Source of the DNA: Thiothrix subterranea
GTDB lineage: Bacteria; Pseudomonadota; Gammaproteobacteria; Thiotrichales; Thiotrichaceae
NCBI RefSeq assembly: GCF_016772315.1
Contig: NZ_CP053482.1
Span: 3,467,501-3,531,500, forward strand
DNA: 64,000 nt
Reading direction: 5' to 3'
Below are positions 53,581 through 62,931 of the stretch, piece after piece. The notes under the pieces were generated by a model. The model was not told the origin of the DNA. It was given only the letters and a program-made list of their open reading frames with translations, and searched no databases. The position numbers were made by a program, and so were the translations under genes. How positions within the stretch are numbered: the first letter of the stretch is position 1; each line of letters begins with the position of its first letter.

Positions 53581-54255
53581 CTTATTCCTTACTTTCCAAT
53601 ATTCTGCTTCTAACCAACTACAAAAGGACTCAACTTCCGTTATAGCTGTAGCAACTTTTTCTTTTGTAATTGCAACGGATGGCTTAAACCAGTGTAAAGC
53701 TACCGCATCAGCTTTGTCAGTTAACAATTCAGTTAATAATTGAATCTCATCTTCTTGTGCGAAAAATGGATGAGGATATTGATCCAAATTATTTTTTGAA
53801 TAAGGAATATTCAATAAGCTGATTATTTTGGGGTGTTGAACATTATTCCTAGCTATTCTTATTTGTTTAATAGTATCTAAGTTTGCAGGGCATTTTGTTA
53901 TATCCAAATTTAATTCTTCAATTATTTTTAAGTACCCATTAAGCCAGCCATTATTTTTGTCTAATTTAAGCTTTTGATTATGTTGCTTTTTTAAACGATC
54001 AACCCATTCTTCTAAAAAAAGCTGTAATGAAGATGAAAGCATGGACAGTGCTGTATGTCCAACGGTATCAAAGCCTATTTTAGCTTCACTCCATTCTTGC
54101 CAAAACGGTGGTTCTGGGTTTTCACTATATATGGGAATGTAAGGTTCTTCTTCATCTTCAATAGCTGATATGATTTTACAAAATGGAGCTGAAGCATTTT
54201 CGTAGAAATACCAAATGAATTTAGTTCGGCTCTTGAGGAAATATTCTATGTCCAT
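53575..54255 (-). CDS. Cassette 2: HEPN-like helical protein
   Basis: This gene encodes 226 residues, largely alpha-helical, with no signal peptide. The segment TIKQIRIARNNVQHPKI contains RNNVQH, which fits the R-N-x3-H (Rx4-6H) catalytic motif of HEPN ribonucleases found in toxin-antitoxin and phage-defence systems. The preceding helix (SMLSSSLQLFLEEWVDRLKK) and following helices fit a four-helix HEPN core. The family is not otherwise recognised. It is the second gene of a two-gene cassette, 19 bp after the lipoprotein gene, and its stop codon is part of attC5. Confidence 0.6.
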   Translation of the reverse strand: MDIEYFLKSRTKFIWYFYENASAPFCKIISAIEDEEEPYIPIYSENPEPPFWQEWSEAKIGFDTVGHTALSMLSSSLQLFLEEWVDRLKKQHNQKLKLDKNNGWLNGYLKIIEELNLDITKCPANLDTIKQIRIARNNVQHPKIISLLNIPYSKNNLDQYPHPFFAQEDEIQLLTELLTDKADAVALHWFKPSVAITKEKVATAITEVESFCSWLEAEYWKVRNKA

Positions 54256-54274
54256 TTATTTCTCTTAATATATT

Positions 54275-54727
54275 TTATTTAACTATTACAGGCATGATAA
54301 CCATAGGTTGCGGAGCATTGGGGGTTATTTCTTTACGTTCTTCAGTGACCAATGATTGAGTGTCTGACGTAACATCATACAGTCGTATTTTTGCCGTGAT
54401 ACCTGTCATATCACCAGTGACACGGTATTTTTTCGAGGGTTGAAGGTTGGGTTTAATATAGGTAGTCGCAGTGCCACGATCTCCTATAATAATTAGACCA
54501 AGCTCGTGAACACCCGGCGATACTTTGAATGAAGTCACGCCCCCCGGAGTTCTTATGCCATCAATCTCTTGAACTCTTGCGTGTGCATCACCACCTAAAA
54601 AACCAATTAAGCCAGCAAAGCTACCTTCTACAATAGCTGCATCTTTTCCTATGTAGTCTTTGTGGGATGGAGTGCTAGAACATCCAGTAAGTGCTGCAAC
54701 AAATAAGATAGTTACTATAAATTTCAT
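54275..54727 (-). CDS. Cassette 2: small lipoprotein
   Basis: This gene encodes 150 residues with signal peptide KFIVTILFVAALTGC and lipobox LTGC (Cys about 16). The mature protein is beta-rich: FKVSPGVHELGLIIIGDRG, KPNLQPSKKYRVTGDMTG. That pattern is similar to small envelope proteins with a PEGA-like or transthyretin-like sandwich, but I cannot assign a family. It would sit in the periplasm, facing the inner or outer membrane. It is the first gene of cassette 2. Confidence 0.75.
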   Translation of the reverse strand: MKFIVTILFVAALTGCSSTPSHKDYIGKDAAIVEGSFAGLIGFLGGDAHARVQEIDGIRTPGGVTSFKVSPGVHELGLIIIGDRGTATTYIKPNLQPSKKYRVTGDMTGITAKIRLYDVTSDTQSLVTEERKEITPNAPQPMVIMPVIVK

Positions 54728-54804
54728 TGGATAAATCCTTCATAAAAGTAGGTTGGTTTCTTTGTTCTGTGCTGTATCAGGTTTTACTGCTGTTACATTT
54801 ATCT

Positions 54805-54895
54805 GCATAACGTCCGAATTGACGGGCGCGGCGGGGAGTAAGCCGTTAAAAATCGCGGGCTGTCACCGCGTCCGTCGTCGAATAAATCGTTAGAA
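54805..54895 (-). repeat. attC site 6
   Basis: 91 bp. On the - strand it runs from TTCTAAC to GTTATGC. It ends cassette 1, the attI-proximal cassette. Confidence 0.95.
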
Positions 54896-54898
54896 ATT

Positions 54899-55543
54899 TT
54901 ATTGGTAATGTTTGTTAATAAACCCTAACAATCGGCTGTGAACATTATGTGCGTAGTGTTCTTCAACTGGCTCAACAGCACGCATGAACGGTGCTCCAAA
55001 AATACCATCAGATATATCATCAATCGGATAAGGGAATGTTTTTACAGAACTCACCTTTATTGTGTGGGCAAAATCTTTAATATCTTCTTGGCTGCGATCT
55101 TCAAAGAAATATGGGTCGTATACTGTAGCGACAGTAAAATGCGATTTTGACTCTCCATTTTTTGATATTTTTGGTAAGAAGATAATATCACCTTTATTCA
55201 TATTTAACATATGAGCTAAAATATCGCGTCGTCCTCTTGCTGCCTCACAACCCACCTCAACGCTCCAATATTTTTTAGCGGCAATTATATATTTGACTAA
55301 CCAAACATCTTCAGGTAGTCGTAAATCTAATGTAGGAATGCCCCATCCTTGTCTTAAGTTGCCAAATGTAAATAACTCATCTAACGTAAAATCTAGGCAG
55401 TTATCATAATTTGTATGACAATGAACTTCTGAATTTTTCTCGCCCAATGCTATCTCTGAAGCATTTAGTTTATTAACGTCGCAGGCTCCTCCATTGGGAT
55501 CACCGCCAGGCCCAGTTGGTAATCTAAAAACCCACATTTTCAT
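54899..55543 (-). CDS. Cassette 1 (attI-proximal): unknown cytoplasmic protein
   Basis: This gene encodes 214 residues with no signal peptide or TM segment. It starts MKMWVFRLPTGPGGDPNGG, has AAGGAA 8 nt upstream, and ends 4 bp before attC6. Features: a Gly/Trp segment (FGNLRQGWGIPTLDLRLP), ARGRRDILAHMLNMNKGD, IIFLPKISKNGESKSHFTV, ATVYDPYFFEDRSQED. The pattern of short strands with an early Trp and a buried GD-hIFLP could be a PUA/EVE-like or nuclease-associated domain, but I do not recognise it. As first cassette it should be the best expressed and the most recently inserted. Confidence 0.7.
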   Translation of the reverse strand: MKMWVFRLPTGPGGDPNGGACDVNKLNASEIALGEKNSEVHCHTNYDNCLDFTLDELFTFGNLRQGWGIPTLDLRLPEDVWLVKYIIAAKKYWSVEVGCEAARGRRDILAHMLNMNKGDIIFLPKISKNGESKSHFTVATVYDPYFFEDRSQEDIKDFAHTIKVSSVKTFPYPIDDISDGIFGAPFMRAVEPVEEHYAHNVHSRLLGFINKHYQ

Positions 55544-55582
55544 CTTTGATTTCCTTTATGTTTGGTGTTGGTCAATTTTGAT

Positions 55583-55660
55583 TTCTAACAGTTTATTAGG
55601 CGGCGTTCTGGAATATCAGGATAGGAAGCCTGCGCTCAATCGGTGCGCACACGCCGCCTA
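55583..55660 (-). other. attI recombination region
   Basis: The junction with cassette 1 is at TTCTAAC 55583-55589 (GTTAGAA on the - strand). Beyond it lies an inverted pair AGGCGGCG (55598-55605) and CGCCGCCT (55652-55659), which may bind the integrase. A weak Pc candidate on the - strand is CTGAAT (55722-55717) with GATAAT (55698-55693), 18 bp apart. No LexA box is evident. Confidence 0.65.
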
Positions 55661-55725
55661 TCTGGTTCGTCGAGAATTCCGCATAGTCTGGCATTATCAT
55701 AAATCGTGTCCCCAAAATTCAGTTA

Positions 55726-57153
55726 ATGTTAATGGATAAGAAGCATACACGAAGCCCCGTAGAACCGGCAACTACGTATTCCCATGAGTTCTGGGAAAAT
55801 TACACACTTTTTCTTGTTAAACAAGGCATTAGTCAGAAGTATGTGACATGGTATGTGTTGCGTACTAAGCAGTATATTGCTTACTTTCCCGACGACCATA
55901 TCCGTACCCATACACCCCAACAGGTAGAGGAATATCTCACCAAAGTGGGGCGTGAAGTCAACTTGAAAGCCTGGCAATTTGGGCAAGTCGTCGATGCTAT
56001 ACGGATTCTGTTTTGTCTGGCATTGAAAAAAAGTTGGGCAAACGACTTCGATTGGGAATATTGGTCAGCGTCGGCGAAAAAGTTGGAAGCCAACCATGCC
56101 ACCGTTGCCCGCGATTACACGGATGCCCTCGAAGGTCTGGAGGGATTGGAAATGCTCGAAGGGGAAGAGCGTTGTTCCAATGAGCTTTACCAACGTTACC
56201 AGCCAGCCTTAGCTGAAGTGGTCAAAGTGGTACGCCTCAAAAATTACGCGATGCGCACTGAACAAACCTATCGTGGTTGGATTTCCCGGTTTTTCTACTT
56301 CCACAAACCCAATGACGTGCATGATTTGGGGGGTAAAGAAGTCAAACAATACCTCGAATACCTTGTGCTTAAACGCAATGTGTCGGTTTCCACCCAAAAG
56401 CAGGCATTAAATGCGCTTGCGTTCCTGTTTAATCAAGTCTGGAAAAAGCCGCTGGATGATTTGGGCGACTTTATCGGTTCAAAACGCCCGCGTAAACTGC
56501 CGGTGGTGCTGTCCCGCGATGAAGTGCGCCGCGTATTCCAACACCTGAAAGGAACGCATCACTTAATGACGGGCTTGCTCTACGGTGGCGGTTTGCGCCT
56601 CATGGAATGCGTGACCTTGCGGATTTTGGATGTGGATTTTGATTACAACCAACTGCTGATCCGCAATGCCAAAGGGTTTAAAGATCGGATTGTGCCATTG
56701 CCTGAGCGTTTCAAAGAGGCACTTAAACAACAAATCGCTTTTGTTGAGCGTCAACACCAAATGGATTTAAAGAACGGGTTTGGTGAGGTGTACTTGCCGG
56801 ATGCCTTGGGTCGTAAGTATCAAAATGCGGTGAAAGAATTACGCTGGCAATACGTGTTTCCTTCCAGTGGTGTCGCTGCTGACCCGCGTTCTGGGGTGGT
56901 GCGTCGCCATCATGTGCATGAAACCAGTTTGCAGAAAATCATTCGTCGGGCGGTGAAACAAGCGGGCATCACCAAACACGCTACCAGCCACACCTTCCGC
57001 CATTCGTTTGCGACCCATTTGCTCGAATCCGGTTATGACATTCGCACGGTGCAGGAGTTGTTGGGGCATTCGGATGTGTCGACGACGATGATTTATACCC
57101 ATGTGCTGAATACGCCCGGTATCAGTGTGCGCAGCCCCGCCGATATGATGTAG
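55726..57153 (+). CDS. intI: Integron integrase IntI with an extra N-terminal domain
   Basis: This 475-residue tyrosine recombinase integrates and excises gene cassettes at attI x attC. From about residue 160 it is a standard IntI: core-binding domain (MRTEQTYRGWISRFFYFH), then catalytic R in GGGLRLMECVTLR, K in NAKGFKDRIV, HxxR in TSHTFRHSFATHLL, H in LLGHSDVS and Tyr in TTMIYTHV. The integron-specific insertion LPDALGRKYQNAVKELRWQ is present near residue 345. The first 150 residues (WENYTLFLVKQGISQKYVTW) look like a second SAM-like core-binding domain; IntI1 has only 337 residues. ATG 55732 is an alternative start. The 280 bp after its end hold nothing I can name. Confidence 0.95.
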   Translation: MLMDKKHTRSPVEPATTYSHEFWENYTLFLVKQGISQKYVTWYVLRTKQYIAYFPDDHIRTHTPQQVEEYLTKVGREVNLKAWQFGQVVDAIRILFCLALKKSWANDFDWEYWSASAKKLEANHATVARDYTDALEGLEGLEMLEGEERCSNELYQRYQPALAEVVKVVRLKNYAMRTEQTYRGWISRFFYFHKPNDVHDLGGKEVKQYLEYLVLKRNVSVSTQKQALNALAFLFNQVWKKPLDDLGDFIGSKRPRKLPVVLSRDEVRRVFQHLKGTHHLMTGLLYGGGLRLMECVTLRILDVDFDYNQLLIRNAKGFKDRIVPLPERFKEALKQQIAFVERQHQMDLKNGFGEVYLPDALGRKYQNAVKELRWQYVFPSSGVAADPRSGVVRRHHVHETSLQKIIRRAVKQAGITKHATSHTFRHSFATHLLESGYDIRTVQELLGHSDVSTTMIYTHVLNTPGISVRSPADMM

Positions 57154-57433
57154 TGAGTCTGAGATACGCTACCGCCCTGATCTGTATTGACCCCACCCGA
57201 TGCGTTGCGTTGATTTTGCAACAATAGGCTGTAATTTACACTTGATTGCGCCGGATTACAAAAATTAATCGCACCTTAAGCACCATTACCAGCAATCATG
57301 CGCCATTGCTTACCCACACTATTCCCGACTAAACCACTAGGTAATACCATCCCTGAATGGGTGCTTATTTCGAGTATGCGTCAGGATGGTGTAAACTCGC
57401 GCCCAGATATTCAAGTTGACTGAGGAAAACAGA

Positions 57434-58522
57434 ATGACAGACATGACCCGTGACCACGTTGAAACGCTACTGAAAGGCATCAAAGACCGTTATTTGGAGC
57501 AGGACATCGTATCCCTGCATCAAGTAAAAGACATCCGTGTGGAAGGCGGCAATGTAGCCGTCAGCGTGGTGCAAGGCTACCCGGCGGGCAACTATCGGGA
57601 TGAATTGGCAGCAGAAATCAAAGCCGCATTAGCCGCCGCTGGCGCAACCAACACAGACGTCAGCGTCACCACCCAAGTGGCAGCACACGCTGTGCAGAAA
57701 AGCGTCAAGCGTAAAGACGGCATCAAAAACATTATCGCGGTCGCATCCGGCAAAGGTGGCGTAGGCAAATCCACCACCGCCGTCAACCTAGCACTCGCCC
57801 TGAAAGCCGACGGCGCAACAGTCGGTATGCTTGACGCGGATATTTACGGCCCCAGCCAGCCGCGCATGTTAGGCATCAGCGGTCAACCCGAATCCAGCGA
57901 TGGCAAAAGCCTAGAGCCAATGCAAAACCACGGCATTAAAGCCATGTCGATTGGTTTTCTGATCGAAGAAGACACCCCAATGATCTGGCGCGGCCCAATG
58001 GTCACACAAGCACTGGAGCAATTGCTGGGTGATACCAACTGGGGCGATTTGGATTATCTGGTCATCGACCTGCCACCCGGCACGGGCGACATTCAATTGA
58101 CACTTTCCCAGAAAATCCCGGTATCTGGCGCAATCATTGTCACTACCCCACAAGACATTGCCTTGTTGGATGCACGTAAAGGTCTGAAAATGTTTGAAAA
58201 AGTCGAAGTACCGATTTTGGGTATTGTCGAAAACATGAGTATGCACATTTGCAGCAACTGCGGCACAGTCGAACACATCTTCGGCGAAGGCGGCGGTCAA
58301 CGCATGGCAGAACAATACGGCGTGAACTACCTCGGTGGTCTGCCACTCGACATCAAAATCCGCGAACAAGTCGACAACGGCAACCCGACCGTGGTGTCTG
58401 ACCCGGATGGCGCGGTCACGCAAATCTACAAAGAGATTTCCCGCAAAGCCTCGTCACGTTTGGCACAAAAAGCCAAAGACTACAGCACCAAGTTCCCGAC
58501 CATTAAGATCATGAACGTTTAA
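57434..58522 (+). CDS. apbC: Iron-sulfur cluster carrier ApbC/Mrp
   Basis: This 362-residue P-loop ATPase of the Mrp/NBP35 family carries Fe-S clusters to target enzymes. It has an N-terminal MIP18-like domain (about 1-90; DIVSLHQVKDIRVEGGNV), then the deviant Walker A SGKGGVGKSTTAVNLALAL, and the cluster-binding CxxC in MHICSNCGTVEHIFG. The start ATG 57434 has GAGG 8 nt upstream. It stands alone between the integron and parC, so the integron appears inserted on its left. Confidence 0.95.
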   Translation: MTDMTRDHVETLLKGIKDRYLEQDIVSLHQVKDIRVEGGNVAVSVVQGYPAGNYRDELAAEIKAALAAAGATNTDVSVTTQVAAHAVQKSVKRKDGIKNIIAVASGKGGVGKSTTAVNLALALKADGATVGMLDADIYGPSQPRMLGISGQPESSDGKSLEPMQNHGIKAMSIGFLIEEDTPMIWRGPMVTQALEQLLGDTNWGDLDYLVIDLPPGTGDIQLTLSQKIPVSGAIIVTTPQDIALLDARKGLKMFEKVEVPILGIVENMSMHICSNCGTVEHIFGEGGGQRMAEQYGVNYLGGLPLDIKIREQVDNGNPTVVSDPDGAVTQIYKEISRKASSRLAQKAKDYSTKFPTIKIMNV

Positions 58523-58639
58523 TTTGGTTTGAGTCTGACGGATGTGGCAGAACGACCGCTGCCACATCCATTACTTGCGTCCTTCGATGTACCCCCCTAT
58601 GCTTTGCCCCCATTAGTGCCGCCAGCATAAAGGATACCC

Positions 58640-60877
58640 ATGAACTACGAAGGCATCGAAACCCTCCCGCTACAGGAATACACCGAGAAAGCCTATCTCG
58701 ACTATTCCATGTACGTCATTCTTGACCGCGCTTTGCCGCATCTTGGCGATGGCTTAAAGCCTGTGCAACGCCGCATTGTCTACGCCATGTCCGAATTAGG
58801 GCTGACGGCGGCTTCCAAACACAAAAAATCCGCACGTACTGTCGGTGACGTATTGGGTAAATTCCACCCACACGGCGACTCGGCGTGTTACGAAGCAATG
58901 GTGTTAATGGCGCAACCGTTTTCCTACCGCTACACGCTGGTGGACGGGCAGGGCAACTGGGGTTCGCAAGATGACCCGAAATCGTTTGCGGCGATGCGTT
59001 ACACCGAATCGCGTTTGACCGCTTACGCCAAAGTATTGCTGCAAGAATTGGGGCAGGGTACGGCGCAATGGCAACCGAATTTCGACGGTTCGTTGGAAGA
59101 GCCAACCATTTTGCCCGCCCGCTTGCCGAATATTTTGCTCAACGGTGGCAGCGGCATTGCGGTGGGGATGGCGACCGATATTCCGCCGCATAACCTGCGT
59201 GAAGTGGTGAATGCGTGCCTGCATTTGCTGGATCACCCCAATGCGACCTTGCAGGATCTGCATCAGCACATTCCCGCGCCGGATTTTCCTACCGAAGCCG
59301 AAATCATTACTCCGGCGGCGGATTTCCTCGCGCTTTACGAAAAAGGCAACGGCACGTTTAGAATGCGGGCGCGTTACGAAATCGAAGATGGCGACATTAT
59401 TATTACCGCCTTGCCGTATCAAGTGTCAGGCAGCAAGATTCTGGAGCAAATTGCCGCGCAAATGCAGGCGAAGAAACTGCCGTTGGTGGAAGATTTGCGC
59501 GATGAATCTGACCACGAACAGCCAGTGCGCTTGGTGATTGTGCCGCGCTCCAACCGCGTGGATGTGGACATGCTGATGTCGCATTTGTTCGCCAGCACCG
59601 ATTTAGAGCGCAGTTACCGCGTCAATATGAATATGATCGGTCTGAATGGTCGCCCGCAAGTCAAAAATTTGCTGCATATTTTAACCGAATGGCTGACGTT
59701 CCGGCGGCAAACGGTGACGCGCCGCTTGCAATGGCGGCTGGATAAAGTCGAAAAACGCCTGCATTTGTTGGCGGGTTTGCTGGTGGCATTCCTCAATATT
59801 GATGAAGTGATCCACATTATCCGTACCGAAGACGAGCCGAAAGCGGTGTTGATGCGCCGCTTCGATTTGACCGAGATTCAGGCGGATCACATCCTCGATA
59901 CCAAATTGCGCCAATTGGCACGTTTGGAAGAAATGAAGATTCGCGGCGAATTGGACGAGTTGGAAAAGGAAAAAGAAACCTTGCTGGCATTGCTGGGTTC
60001 GGATACTAAATTGACCAATCTGATCCGCAAAGAATTGAAAGAAGATGCGAAGTTGTACGGTGATGCACGGCGTTCGCCCCTGCAAGAACGTGCGGCGGCA
60101 CAAGTGTTGGATGAAACTGCGCTAACACCATCCGAGCCGGTGACGGTGGTGGTGTCGAAAATGGGCTGGATTCGTTCGGCAAAAGGGCATGATATTGACC
60201 CCGCGTCATTGAGCTATAAGCAGGGTGACGAATTCCTAACCTCAGTACGCGGGCGTTCCAGCCAGCAAGTGGTACTGCTGGATAGCACTGGGCGCACCTA
60301 TACATTGCCAGCGAATGCCTTGCCATCGGCACGCGGGCAAGGTGAGCCTTTGACGGGTAAGTTAGCACCACCGGCAGGCGCGAAGTTCCAATACGCGCTG
60401 ATGGGCAAAGACAGCGATCAGTATTTGCTGCATTCAGCGGAAGGTTACGGTTTCTTGTGTGCCTTTGGCGAGATGCAAAGTCGGGTGAAGGCGGGCAAAG
60501 TGACCCTGACGGTGGGCGAGGGCGTGGCGATTTTACAGCCCTTGTTGGTGACAAACCTTGCCACCGATTCGCTGGTGCTGGTGTCATCATCGGGTTATGT
60601 GCTGGTGATAGGCTTGCAAGATGTGCCACAGCTTTCCAAGGGCAAGGGCAACAAATTGATCAGCCTGAAAAAAGGCGGGTTGGGCATTGCCGATGAAACC
60701 GTGCAGTTTGCGGTGATTTTGCCTGCGAATGCAGCGTTGCTGATTCGTGCGGGTAAGCAGTTCAAAACGATTAAAGGTGCGGAACTGGATGAATACCGCA
60801 GTGAACGTGCGAAACGCGGCAAATTGCTTCCGAAAGGCTACCAAAATGTCACTGGTCTGGAAATAAGCGTCAATTAG
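58640..60877 (+). CDS. parC: DNA topoisomerase IV subunit A
   Basis: This 745-residue subunit, with ParE, decatenates daughter chromosomes. The N-terminal catalytic part contains [36 protein letters not shown] (quinolone-resistance region; conserved Ser and acidic positions differ as HGDSACYEA) and the catalytic Tyr in [14 protein letters not shown]. The C-terminal domain is a degenerate beta-pinwheel. ParC rather than GyrA is indicated by length (about 745) and the absence of the GyrA box. AAAGGA is 7 nt before the ATG. parE is not adjacent. Confidence 0.96.
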   Translation: MNYEGIETLPLQEYTEKAYLDYSMYVILDRALPHLGDGLKPVQRRIVYAMSELGLTAASKHKKSARTVGDVLGKFHPHGDSACYEAMVLMAQPFSYRYTLVDGQGNWGSQDDPKSFAAMRYTESRLTAYAKVLLQELGQGTAQWQPNFDGSLEEPTILPARLPNILLNGGSGIAVGMATDIPPHNLREVVNACLHLLDHPNATLQDLHQHIPAPDFPTEAEIITPAADFLALYEKGNGTFRMRARYEIEDGDIIITALPYQVSGSKILEQIAAQMQAKKLPLVEDLRDESDHEQPVRLVIVPRSNRVDVDMLMSHLFASTDLERSYRVNMNMIGLNGRPQVKNLLHILTEWLTFRRQTVTRRLQWRLDKVEKRLHLLAGLLVAFLNIDEVIHIIRTEDEPKAVLMRRFDLTEIQADHILDTKLRQLARLEEMKIRGELDELEKEKETLLALLGSDTKLTNLIRKELKEDAKLYGDARRSPLQERAAAQVLDETALTPSEPVTVVVSKMGWIRSAKGHDIDPASLSYKQGDEFLTSVRGRSSQQVVLLDSTGRTYTLPANALPSARGQGEPLTGKLAPPAGAKFQYALMGKDSDQYLLHSAEGYGFLCAFGEMQSRVKAGKVTLTVGEGVAILQPLLVTNLATDSLVLVSSSGYVLVIGLQDVPQLSKGKGNKLISLKKGGLGIADETVQFAVILPANAALLIRAGKQFKTIKGAELDEYRSERAKRGKLLPKGYQNVTGLEISVN

Positions 60878-60950
60878 TAAGGAAAACTTGAATCCCGCCC
60901 CGCGTAACCTACTATTCATGGCATAACATCTAACCTAGAGGTCGAAAGAC

Positions 60951-61838
60951 ATGATGCGGATTATTTTACTGGCACTGACCAACTTTGCGGTCATGGCTGT
61001 GTTATTTCTGTCGATGAATATTATCGGCAGGCTGTTCGGCATTAATATGAGTGCGGGCAGCATGAGCGGCATTATGATAATGGCGGTCGTGATGGGTTTT
61101 GGCGGCTCATTTATCAGCTTGCTAATGTCCAAATGGATGGCGAAGCGCAGCATGGGCGTGCAAATCATTGAAAACCCACAAACTGCGCAAGAACGTTGGT
61201 TGGTGGAAACGGTGCGCCGCCAAGCCGAAAAATCCGGTATTGGAATGCCCGAAGTTGGGATTTTCTATTCACCCGACCCGAATGCATTTGCAACAGGTGC
61301 CAGCCGTAACAATGCGCTGGTGGCAGTCAGCCAAGGTTTGCTAGACCACATGACGGCGGATGAAGTCGAAGCGGTATTGGGGCATGAAATTGGTCACGTT
61401 GCCAATGGCGACATGGTGACGCAAACCTTGCTGCAAGGTGTGTTGAACACCTTCGTGATTATTTTTGCGCGGTTGATTGGCATGATGGTGGATAACTTCT
61501 TCCGTGGTAACAATAGCGAAAACAGCGGGCCGGGTATCGGGTATTTTGTGGGTTCGTTCATTGCCGATATTCTGCTGGGGTTCTTGGCAACTGCGATTGT
61601 GATGTGGTTTTCACGTTACCGCGAATTCAAAGCGGATATTGCCGGTGCGGATTTGGCAGGTCGTCAGAAAATGATCAATGCACTGAAACGCTTGCAAAGC
61701 GCTCATGCGGTACACGATTTACCCGGTGGCATGGCAGCATTCGGTATCGCTGGCGGTTTGGGCGATGGCTTGAAGAAAATCTTCATGACCCACCCGCCGC
61801 TGGAAGACCGCATTGCCGCGCTGCAAAACATGCACTAA
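60951..61838 (+). CDS. htpX: Membrane protease HtpX (M48 family)
   Basis: This 295-residue inner-membrane zinc metalloprotease takes part in quality control of membrane proteins. It has two N-terminal TM segments ([19 protein letters not shown] and [19 protein letters not shown]), the zinc motif [13 protein letters not shown] (HExxH) at about 140, two more TM segments and the third ligand Glu in [16 protein letters not shown]. coli HtpX has 293 residues. GAGGTCG precedes ATG 60951. An intrinsic terminator lies after it. Confidence 0.96.
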   Translation: MMRIILLALTNFAVMAVLFLSMNIIGRLFGINMSAGSMSGIMIMAVVMGFGGSFISLLMSKWMAKRSMGVQIIENPQTAQERWLVETVRRQAEKSGIGMPEVGIFYSPDPNAFATGASRNNALVAVSQGLLDHMTADEVEAVLGHEIGHVANGDMVTQTLLQGVLNTFVIIFARLIGMMVDNFFRGNNSENSGPGIGYFVGSFIADILLGFLATAIVMWFSRYREFKADIAGADLAGRQKMINALKRLQSAHAVHDLPGGMAAFGIAGGLGDGLKKIFMTHPPLEDRIAALQNMH

Positions 61839-61846
61839 ACCTCTAT

Positions 61847-61879
61847 AATCCCCGGTTTTATCCTGAATCGGGGATTTTT
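61847..61879 (+). terminator. Intrinsic terminator after htpX
   Basis: The stem AATCCCCG and CGGGGATT has a 14-nt loop and is followed by TTT. It ends 3 bp before the pyrD GTG, so it overlaps the pyrD leader. Confidence 0.75.
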
Positions 61880-61881
61880 CT

Positions 61882-62898
61882 GTGTACACACTCCTACGCG
61901 ATCTGCTGTTTCTATTTCCCGCTGAAACCTCACACCATCTGGCATTGGATTCCCTGAAACTGGCTGGCAAAACCGGCGTATTGGGCAAACCGGCGGCGTT
62001 GCCGGGCAAAGCTGTCACGGTAATGGGCATTGAATTCCCGAATCCCGTAGGCTTGGCGGCAGGGCTGGATAAAAACGGCGAATACATCGACGCTCTGGCG
62101 GCATTAGGCTTTGGTTTCATTGAAATTGGCACAGTGACACCACGTCCGCAACCCGGCAATCCTAAACCGCGTTTGTTCCGTTTACCCAAAGCGCAAGCCA
62201 TTATCAACCGCATGGGCTTCAATAATCACGGGATTGATTATTTGCTGGAGAATGTCTCCAAAGCGCATTATCCCGGTATTATTGGCATTAATATCGGTAA
62301 AAACTTCGATACACCGGTTGAGAAAGCGGCGGATGATTACCTAATCGGTTTGCGTAAAGCTTACCCTGTGGCGCATTACATCACGGTCAATATTTCCTCG
62401 CCGAATACGCCGGGGTTGCGCACTTTGCAATACGGGGATGAATTGAAGCGTTTATTGGTCACTTTACGTGAAGAGCAAAATCGACTTGTCCAGCAATACG
62501 GGCGTTACGTGCCGGTGGCGATTAAGGTTGCGCCGGATTTAAGCGAGGTGGAAATCCGTGATATGGCGCAGGTGTTTTCCGAGGTGCAGATTGATGGCTT
62601 GATTGCGACTAATACAACCTTGGATAAATCAACGGTGCAAGGTTTACCTCATGCCAATGAACAAGGTGGATTGAGCGGTAAGCCGTTGACGCAGCATTCG
62701 ACAGAAGTGATTCGGCAGTTCCGGGCGGATATGGATAGCCGGATTCCGATTATTGGGGTCGGGGGGATTTTGTCGGGGGCGGATGCGCAAGCGAAATTGG
62801 CAGCGGGTGCGAGTTTGGTGCAGGTTTACAGCGGATTTATTTACCGAGGGGCGGGGTTGGTGCGTGAGTGTGTGGAGGCCACAAAAAAGGCCGGATAA
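61882..62898 (+). CDS. pyrD: Dihydroorotate dehydrogenase (quinone), class 2
   Basis: This 338-residue membrane-associated flavoprotein oxidises dihydroorotate to orotate in pyrimidine synthesis and passes electrons to quinone. The N-terminal amphipathic helices ([19 protein letters not shown]) are specific to class 2. FMN-binding and active-site segments are [44 protein letters not shown] (catalytic Ser) and [19 protein letters not shown]. The start is GTG 61882. Its last codons lie in the arm of the following terminator. Confidence 0.96.
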   Translation: MYTLLRDLLFLFPAETSHHLALDSLKLAGKTGVLGKPAALPGKAVTVMGIEFPNPVGLAAGLDKNGEYIDALAALGFGFIEIGTVTPRPQPGNPKPRLFRLPKAQAIINRMGFNNHGIDYLLENVSKAHYPGIIGINIGKNFDTPVEKAADDYLIGLRKAYPVAHYITVNISSPNTPGLRTLQYGDELKRLLVTLREEQNRLVQQYGRYVPVAIKVAPDLSEVEIRDMAQVFSEVQIDGLIATNTTLDKSTVQGLPHANEQGGLSGKPLTQHSTEVIRQFRADMDSRIPIIGVGGILSGADAQAKLAAGASLVQVYSGFIYRGAGLVRECVEATKKAG

Positions 62899-62911
62899 GA
62901 CCGGCCTTTTT
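62884..62911. terminator. Bidirectional intrinsic terminator after pyrD
   Basis: A perfect 11-bp stem (AAAAAGGCCGG and CCGGCCTTTTT) with a 6-nt loop overlaps the pyrD stop codon. It serves the convergent downstream gene too. Confidence 0.93.
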
Positions 62912-62931
62912 CTTCAGATGATGAAATCTGA

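Larger units (their letters stand above)
46186..57153. mobile_element. Chromosomal integron: intI, attI region and six-cassette array
   Basis: The integrase gene (55726-57153, +) is divergent from six cassettes on the - strand, extending to the attC at 46186-46275. Six attC sites of 90-91 bp share nearly the same sequence, as in sedentary chromosomal integrons. In each cassette the leading core (on - : GTTAGAA, GTTATGC, GTTAGCA, GTTGGCT, GTTGGCG, GTTAGAC) is the exact complement of the R'' core of its own attC. The array is visibly AT-richer than the flanking chromosome. Confidence 0.96.

Noticed and set aside
46186-54895. Six near-identical GC-rich repeats could be read as a CRISPR array
   Set aside because: They are 90-91 bp, separated by about 0.8-2.9 kb that contain genes, and have R'/R'' core sites. 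They are attC sites.
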